Shown here: positions 32,709 through 37,542 of the stretch, piece after piece
Layout: every line of letters begins with the position of its first letter
How positions within the stretch are numbered: the first letter of the stretch is position 1
Origin: Chloroflexota bacterium
GTDB lineage: Bacteria; Chloroflexota; Anaerolineae; Aggregatilineales; Phototrophicaceae
Reading direction: 5' to 3'
DNA length: 37,542 bases
NCBI GenBank assembly: GCA_011523515.1
Contig: WTGO01000077.1
Span: forward strand, 1 to 37,542
Notes under the pieces: model-generated
The model's database searches: none
Told to the model about the DNA's origin: nothing
Seen by the model: the letters and a program-made list of their open reading frames with translations, nothing else
Translations under genes and position numbers: made by a program

Positions 32709-34324
32709 CAGTCGACGCTAACCAAGAGCGGAAACCGGGCTTGGCCACCGTAAACCGCCTCATATTCCAGGTCGGGAATTTTCAATATTATACGTCCGAT
32801 CATTTCCTCAGCCTCCGCCCGGGACAAATCCGCGCCATAGTAGAGCGTGGCCAGCTCCTTGTTGTCACCGGCCGCCATTGTCAGCGCCTGCAGCAGCGCG
32901 CTCTCGATATCGGCCGACGCGACGCGGATTTGGCCGTCTATGATCGCGAGGCTGTCATCTTGGCGGATATCCAGGCCTTGAAGCGTCGTTGTGCGCGTGG
33001 CGCGGGTGATCTCTATAGATGTTGTCGCCTGCGCTGCTTCGCTCATCGCCCTGACAATCGCCTCTATTCCGAGCCCACCGTCGCTGGCGTCGCCGAAGGC
33101 GATCATAGCGCCCACGCCTTCCAGCACGGTGCGCGCCGCAACTATCGAGACGCGCCTGCCGTCTGTCATCTCCGCCGCCTGCCGCGCCGCCAATTCGATA
33201 TTGTGATTGTTCGGAAGAATAATTATCGCTTCGGCGTCGAGCGCATCAATCGCAGCCACAAAATCTTCTGTCGCGGGATTCCGGCCGGCGCCGCCTTCAA
33301 TGACCACAGCGCAATTCAGATCGCGGAAAACGCCGCGCATGCCCTCGCCTTCGACGACAGCGATGACCGCCACGAGCTCGGGCTTCTCCGCCTGCGCCTT
33401 CGGTCCGGATTGTCGCGCGACCGCGGCCGCCTGCAATTGCATATTCTCCACCACGATATCGTCGAGCGCGGCGCCGGTCTTCACGGCGTAATCCAGGGGC
33501 AGGGCGGGGTTTTCAGCATGGATATGGACCTTGATTATTCTGTCATCGCCGACGACGATGACCGACCAGCCCAGCTGCTCCAGATCGCTACGGACTGCGC
33601 CCACGTCCAGCCCCGCGCCCTTCATGAGAAACTGCACATCGTAGCCGTAGGACACCGACGGCGGGCCGGCCACGGCGCTTTCCGCCATTTGTCGCTCCGG
33701 CAGCGCCAGGTCGATCGGCGCGCCACAAGCATGCGCCTGCATGCCCTGCAAAAAACAGACCAGCCCCATGCCGCCGGCATCAACCACGCCGGCATCCTTC
33801 AATATCGGCAGAAGATCCGGTGTGCCCTTCAGCGAGGCTTGCGCCTTTATGACCACGGTTTGCAGCAGTTCGTCAATCGACAGGCCCTCAGGCAGGCTCT
33901 CCGCCGCCTCCCGCGCCACCGTGAGCACCGTGCCTTCCACCGGCTGTGACACGGCAGCGTAGGCGCGCGTAACCGCCGTACCCAGCGCCTCCCGCAGCAA
34001 CGGCGCAGTCACGTCTTCCGCTTCCCCCAGCCCGTCAGCGAAGCCCGCCAGCAGCTGCGACAGAATCGTGCCGCTGTTGCCGCGCGCGCCCATCAAAGCG
34101 CCGAATGCAAAGCGCTGAGCCACTTTGCGCGCCGATTGATGCTCACCTTCAGCAAGCTCTTCCCAGGCGCGATTCAGCGTGTGAAACAAATTGATGCCGG
34201 TATCGCCATCGGGTACCGGAAAGACATTGAGCTCGTTGATGAGCTCGACATTTTGCGCCACGCGTTTGACCCCGGCGCCGAGCAGATTCCTCAGCGCCTG
34301 TCCATCAATGCTAGTCTTCGCCAT
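32708..34324 (-). CDS. fakA: DAK2-domain fatty acid kinase (FakA / YloV-like)
   Basis: 538 residues, the usual FakA/YloV length. The N-terminal DhaL-type kinase domain (about 1-200) has the metal/ATP motif NVFPVPDGDTGINL (about 33-46), GARGNSGTILSQLLAG (about 79-94) and DAGGMGL (about 196-202). The middle domain and C-terminal DegV-like/EDD domain follow. FakA phosphorylates fatty acids presented by FakB (DegV) proteins, feeding exogenous or recycled fatty acids into phospholipid synthesis. Two FakB candidates follow immediately. Its start overlaps the end of rpe by 14 bases and its stop overlaps degV by one. The gene order rpe-fakA...recG resembles Firmicutes. Confidence 0.92.
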   Translation of the reverse strand: MAKTSIDGQALRNLLGAGVKRVAQNVELINELNVFPVPDGDTGINLFHTLNRAWEELAEGEHQSARKVAQRFAFGALMGARGNSGTILSQLLAGFADGLGEAEDVTAPLLREALGTAVTRAYAAVSQPVEGTVLTVAREAAESLPEGLSIDELLQTVVIKAQASLKGTPDLLPILKDAGVVDAGGMGLVCFLQGMQAHACGAPIDLALPERQMAESAVAGPPSVSYGYDVQFLMKGAGLDVGAVRSDLEQLGWSVIVVGDDRIIKVHIHAENPALPLDYAVKTGAALDDIVVENMQLQAAAVARQSGPKAQAEKPELVAVIAVVEGEGMRGVFRDLNCAVVIEGGAGRNPATEDFVAAIDALDAEAIIILPNNHNIELAARQAAEMTDGRRVSIVAARTVLEGVGAMIAFGDASDGGLGIEAIVRAMSEAAQATTSIEITRATRTTTLQGLDIRQDDSLAIIDGQIRVASADIESALLQALTMAAGDNKELATLYYGADLSRAEAEEMIGRIILKIPDLEYEAVYGGQARFPLLVSVD

Positions 34325-35000
34325 GCAATGCTTTCACTGCGGCCCGGCGCAATTCCACGATGCCGGCCGCGATGCCAGCGTGATGCTGAAACACCGCGGC
34401 GCCGGCGATCGCAATCGACGCTCCGGCGGACATCGCGGCGCCGATCGTATCGTTATGGATCCCGCCATCGACTTCGATTTCGATGTCTGCGCCGAGCTTA
34501 TCGATCATCTCGCGCAAGCAGCGTATCTTCGGTAGCGTACTGTTGATAAATTGCTGACCGCCAAAACCGGGGTTGACCGTCATCACGTTGATGACTTGTG
34601 CCATGTTGATGATCTCACCGATCGCTGCCGCAGGCGTATGCGGATTTAGCGCGACCCCAGCCGCGCAGCCAGCATCGGCGATCTGACCCAGCACGCGATG
34701 CAGATGCGGGCAAGCTTCAACGTGGACGCTGATGCTGCTGGCGCCGCTGTCGGCGAAGCGCCGCACATATTTTTCCGGCTCTACAATCATCAGGTGGACA
34801 TCGAGGGGAATCGCAGCCGCTTTGGCCACCGCCTCCACCACCTGCGGCCCCATGGTGATATTCGGCACGAAGCGCCCGTCCATGATATCGATATGTATCA
34901 GATCGGCGCCGGCCGCCTGCGCTTCCTCGACTTGCTCGGCAAGACGACCGAAGTCCGCCGCCAAAATCGATGGCGCAATCTTGATGACATTTTCACTCAT
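34311..35000 (-). CDS. rpe: Ribulose-phosphate 3-epimerase
   Basis: I use ATG 35000 (229 residues, MSENVIKIAPSILAADF); a TTG ten codons upstream is the alternative. It is a TIM-barrel enzyme converting ribulose-5-phosphate to xylulose-5-phosphate in the pentose phosphate pathway. Signatures: APSILAADFGRL (about 9-20), HIDIMDGRFVPNITMGP (about 36-52) with metal-binding His and catalytic Asp, LDVHLMIVEPEKY (about 66-78), MTVNPGFGGQQFI (about 139-151) and IEVDGGIH (about 174-181). The Shine-Dalgarno is weak. It is the first gene of the rpe-fakA-degV-degV-recG operon, overlapping fakA by 14 bases. Confidence 0.96.
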   Translation of the reverse strand: MSENVIKIAPSILAADFGRLAEQVEEAQAAGADLIHIDIMDGRFVPNITMGPQVVEAVAKAAAIPLDVHLMIVEPEKYVRRFADSGASSISVHVEACPHLHRVLGQIADAGCAAGVALNPHTPAAAIGEIINMAQVINVMTVNPGFGGQQFINSTLPKIRCLREMIDKLGADIEIEVDGGIHNDTIGAAMSAGASIAIAGAAVFQHHAGIAAGIVELRRAAVKALHGED

Positions 35001-35113
35001 GCGACATTCAAAAGCGTGGGTGGTCAACAATTATGATCTTACTGTTTTACGCTCTCGATGGCAACAACTTGCCGGGCCAGCGATCGTCTGAAAATCGAAA
35101 TATTCGCAGCGCG

Positions 35114-36157
35114 CTAGCGGATCGCATCCGCGTCAATCACCGCTGTTTTCAGCTGGCCGCAGCCGGCATCAATGTCGATGCCGCGCCGCACGCGCACAGT
35201 CGCCTTCACGCCATATTGCCGCAAGCTAGCCATAAAGCGTTCAAGATCAGGCGCATGCGCCGGCCGGCCGGCGTAGCCGCCAGTCGGATTCAGCGGAATG
35301 ACGTTGACGTGGCAATGCAGCCCGGCCAGCAGTCGACCCAGTCGCTGCGCTTCGGCCACCGTATCATTCTCTCCCGCGATGGCCGCCCACTCAAAAGTGA
35401 TCCGCCGCTTCGTCCGCTCGACATAATAACGGCAAGCATCCATGAGCTCAGCAATCGGCCAGCGTCGATTCACTGGCATCAGCGCCGACCGCTTGGCGTC
35501 GTCCGCTTTATGCAGGCTGACTGCCAGCTTGACTTGCAAGCCTTCATCGGCAAAGCGGCGAATCTGCGGCGCCAGGCCCACAGTGCTGATGGTAATGTGG
35601 CGCGCGCCGATGCCCAGGCGACTCATCAACATGTCGACCGCCGTCAGCGAGGCGTCGTAATTGTGGAAAGGTTCACCCATTCCCATAAATACAACATTGC
35701 TCAAACGCTCGCCCCGCGCCGCCAGATCGCGCGCGAAGATCATCGCCTGCTCAAAAATCTCAGCCGCGCTTAAATGCCGCCCGAAGCCCATCTGCCCGGT
35801 GGCGCAGAACACACAGCCCAACGCGCAGCCCGCCTGCGACGAGATGCAAGCGGTCTGCCGATCGTCGTCATAGGGCATCAATACCGACTCAATCAGTTGG
35901 CTGTCCGGCAAGCGGTATAGGCGCTTCTCCGTGCCGTCTTTGCTCACTTGTTGCGCCGCTAGCTCCAGGTCGCCCAGACGCGCGGCCTCGTTGAGCTTGT
36001 GTATGGTCGCGCGCGATAGATTCGTCATCGCTTCGAAGCGGCCGACGCGCTTGTCATAGAGCCAATCCCATAACTGCTTCGCGCGGAAAGGCTTCTCGTC
36101 GAGCGTTGCGATTAGCTCCGCCAAGTCGCCTTGGTTAAGGGTATACAGATTGATCAT
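35114..36157 (-). CDS. rlmN: 23S rRNA (adenine-2503-C2)-methyltransferase RlmN
   Basis: A 347-residue radical-SAM enzyme that methylates A2503 of 23S rRNA and A37 of some tRNAs. The N-terminal RNA-binding part (FRAKQLWDWLYDKRVGRFEAMTNLS) is followed by the 4Fe-4S motif CALGCVFC (about residues 111-118), with the conserved cysteine of TACISSQ just before. MGMGEPFHNY (about 155-164) is the SAM-binding GEP motif, and GIDIDAGCGQL (about 329-339) holds the methyl-carrying cysteine near the C-terminus. No key residue is missing. The gene is 40 bases after the CPBP protease gene and 113 bases before the rpe ATG, perhaps part of a longer minus-strand transcript. Confidence 0.96.
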   Translation of the reverse strand: MINLYTLNQGDLAELIATLDEKPFRAKQLWDWLYDKRVGRFEAMTNLSRATIHKLNEAARLGDLELAAQQVSKDGTEKRLYRLPDSQLIESVLMPYDDDRQTACISSQAGCALGCVFCATGQMGFGRHLSAAEIFEQAMIFARDLAARGERLSNVVFMGMGEPFHNYDASLTAVDMLMSRLGIGARHITISTVGLAPQIRRFADEGLQVKLAVSLHKADDAKRSALMPVNRRWPIAELMDACRYYVERTKRRITFEWAAIAGENDTVAEAQRLGRLLAGLHCHVNVIPLNPTGGYAGRPAHAPDLERFMASLRQYGVKATVRVRRGIDIDAGCGQLKTAVIDADAIR

Positions 36158-36197
36158 CGTTCAAGAATCGTCATAGATTCAGCCCGGCTCGTAGCGC

Positions 36198-37190
36198 TCA
36201 ACGAAAGGCCGCCATTCCAGACAGGGCAAATGGAATCGCATTGTAGGCGGCATGCGCGATGATGGCGGCCGTAGTGCTGTACCGCGTGCGCAGCAGCCCG
36301 AAGCCCAGCGAAACCACCAACAGAATCAAGGCCGCCGGCGTGAATGAATACTGCAAATGCATCGCTACAAACAGCAGCGACGATATCGCCAGCCCGAATA
36401 TCGGCTGCAGCGCGCCGCGAAACAAGATCTCTTCGCCCACGCCGACGCTCATCGCCAGCAAGGCGCCCAAGAGCAGCGGCGAACTCAAATTCTCCAATAG
36501 CATTCGCGCGCCGCGTACTTGCGACTCAAATGCGCTCGGCTCGGTCACAGACTGCCAGAAGGCCAGCGCCAGCGCGACAATGAGATGGAGTGAAATCGCG
36601 GCTGCCAATCCCGCCAACCAATCCGTCCGCCGCGGCCAGCGCAGGCCCAGGCGCTGCTTCACGGCAGCCCAGTCTCGGCGCGTCAGCCAGCCCACGCCCA
36701 GCGAGGCCAAAACCGCGTGCAGCAGTAAGCTGGCGAGCAATTGCGGCGCGGCGCCGACAGCGTCAACGAAAGTCAGCTCTTCGATGGCGCTTGCGCTCAG
36801 CGCTTGCCAGCTCAACGCCACAATTGCGCAGATGAGTACGACGGCGGCCAGACGATGAACGCTGCTCCGCGGATTGAACGAGACCTGCTCGAAATGTGAA
36901 GCCAGCCTGACGGCTCGCGCCACCCACGGCCAGGGCCTGTCCGACCAAATCAGCCCGATCGTCGCCAGCGCTGAGACCAGTCCGGCAACTGCGGTCAACA
37001 TCCGCAGCGAAGCATCGCCGCCCGGCCCGATCGACTCGCCGTTGAGCAGTGAATTCAACATGAGAACGAGCAATGCTACCGGCACAAGCGCCGTCAGCAC
37101 GGGCAAGCTGCGAGTCCCGCCGGGTCGCGCCGCCTCAAAATTCGTGATTGCGGTAAGCAGCAGTATGTAGAGCAATGCGGCGCCAGCCAC
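36198..37190 (-). CDS. CPBP-family intramembrane metalloprotease (Abi / CAAX protease-like)
   Basis: A 330-residue, mostly hydrophobic protein with about eight membrane segments. The conserved CPBP motifs lie in the C-terminal third: GVGEEILFRG (about residues 250-259, EExxxR), then MHLQYSF with the motif-2 His (about 287-293) and AHAAYNAI with H-x-x-x-N (about 312-319). These residues form the metal site of Rce1-like proteases. Bacterial members are linked to bacteriocin immunity, membrane-protein processing or unknown roles. Nothing in the neighbourhood suggests a bacteriocin, so I leave the role open. It is the first gene of the minus-strand block ending the window. Confidence 0.88.
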   Translation of the reverse strand: MAGAALLYILLLTAITNFEAARPGGTRSLPVLTALVPVALLVLMLNSLLNGESIGPGGDASLRMLTAVAGLVSALATIGLIWSDRPWPWVARAVRLASHFEQVSFNPRSSVHRLAAVVLICAIVALSWQALSASAIEELTFVDAVGAAPQLLASLLLHAVLASLGVGWLTRRDWAAVKQRLGLRWPRRTDWLAGLAAAISLHLIVALALAFWQSVTEPSAFESQVRGARMLLENLSSPLLLGALLAMSVGVGEEILFRGALQPIFGLAISSLLFVAMHLQYSFTPAALILLVVSLGFGLLRTRYSTTAAIIAHAAYNAIPFALSGMAAFR

Positions 37191-37427
37191 GATGTGATGC
37201 CTCGCTTGCAGTATCCGTCCGCAGTGTAGTCCAGCGCAAGTCCCGCCGCAAGCGTATTCGACCGCGCCGTCTATCGCTCCGGCGCAATTGACTGGCCTGG
37301 CGCTTTTATGCTCGGCGCTATCTCCGAGCGAACTGAGCTCTTCATGTATCGATTCCAGTCTGGATCGTTCACATCGCGCCGGCTGGCTGCTGTGCCGAGC
37401 CTGCTCTCAGCCTCAGCGCCGCTGCAG

Positions 37428-37456
37428 TTGACATTGCAGGCGCCCTATGCTAGCAT
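37428..37456 (+). promoter_or_regulatory. Sigma-70-like promoter of the tRNA-Ser gene
   Basis: Perfect TTGACA (37428-37433), 17-base spacer, TAGCAT (37451-37456) preceded by TGC as an extended -10. The predicted start near 37463 is about 27 bases before the tRNA. The rest of 37191-37427 shows no gene I can support. Confidence 0.7.
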
Positions 37457-37489
37457 GACGGTCGCCACGTCACGGCTCGCAGGAGCTTT

Positions 37490-37542
37490 GGAGAGGTGGC
37501 CGAGTGGTTTAAGGCGATGGTCTTGAAAACCATTGTACGGTC
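37490..37542 (+). tRNA. tRNA-Ser (anticodon UGA), 5' part only
   Basis: GGAGAGGTGGCCGAGTGG begins the acceptor and D stems in the form typical of bacterial tRNA-Ser. The anticodon arm is ATGGT / CTTGAAA / ACCAT, with anticodon TGA at 37524-37526. The sequence then enters a long variable arm (TGTACGGTC), as expected for a class II serine tRNA. The window ends before the T arm and acceptor 3' strand. Confidence 0.95.

Noticed and set aside
36198..37190. Bacteriocin immunity role for the CPBP protein
   Set aside because: No small secreted peptide, maturation or export gene is adjacent; its neighbour is a housekeeping gene (rlmN).

Overview
The window looks like an ordinary stretch of chromosome from an uncultured or little-studied bacterium, most likely a member of the Chloroflexota (Anaerolineae/Caldilineae-like). 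This is an inference. It rests on moderate-to-high G+C, an FMN-riboswitch-controlled RibXY-type riboflavin ABC transporter, the rpe / fatty-acid-kinase / DegV / recG operon, and a small palindrome of the 'TGTAGGGGCGAGCC' type. Several binding-protein transporter cassettes lack an ATPase gene. No phage, transposase, CRISPR array or defence island was found.

Left part (1-10.5 kb, mostly + strand): the last ~31 bases of a 5S rRNA, so an rRNA operon ends here. Then come a membrane glycosyltransferase, a DUF2007-like protein translationally overlapped with a P1-family (DmpA-like) peptidase, and an OmpR-type response regulator with its histidine kinase. Next is a promoter, an FMN (RFN) riboswitch and a hairpin that buries the ribosome binding site of a three-gene ABC transporter (permease, NMT1/THI5-like binding protein, ATPase), read as a riboflavin importer. 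A small zinc-ribbon protein and a NifS/SufS-like PLP enzyme without the desulfurase cysteine follow.

Middle (10.6-24.4 kb): rpsT (S20) with its own promoter; an oligopeptide-type ABC cassette (binding protein, two permeases, minus strand) with a strong hairpin after the binding-protein gene; and a lipid-anchored c-type cytochrome. The most interesting locus follows, a divergent catabolic cluster. Leftward it encodes an amidohydrolase, a CUT1 sugar-type ABC importer and an argininosuccinate-lyase-like C-N lyase in one operon. Rightward it encodes a xylose-isomerase-like TIM-barrel protein and a Gfo/Idh/MocA dehydrogenase. Two back-to-back sigma-70-like promoters lie between. I read it as a pathway importing and breaking down an unknown, probably nitrogen-substituted, sugar-like compound.

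Right part (24.4-37.5 kb, minus strand): a ComEC homologue whose nuclease-like domain has lost its metal ligands, a coiled-coil protein paired with an AT-rich coaD, then a tightly packed operon rpe-fakA-degV-degV-recG (a FakA kinase with two FakB-like carriers). rlmN and a CPBP-family membrane protease lie upstream of it. The window ends inside a tRNA-Ser(UGA) gene that has a good promoter.
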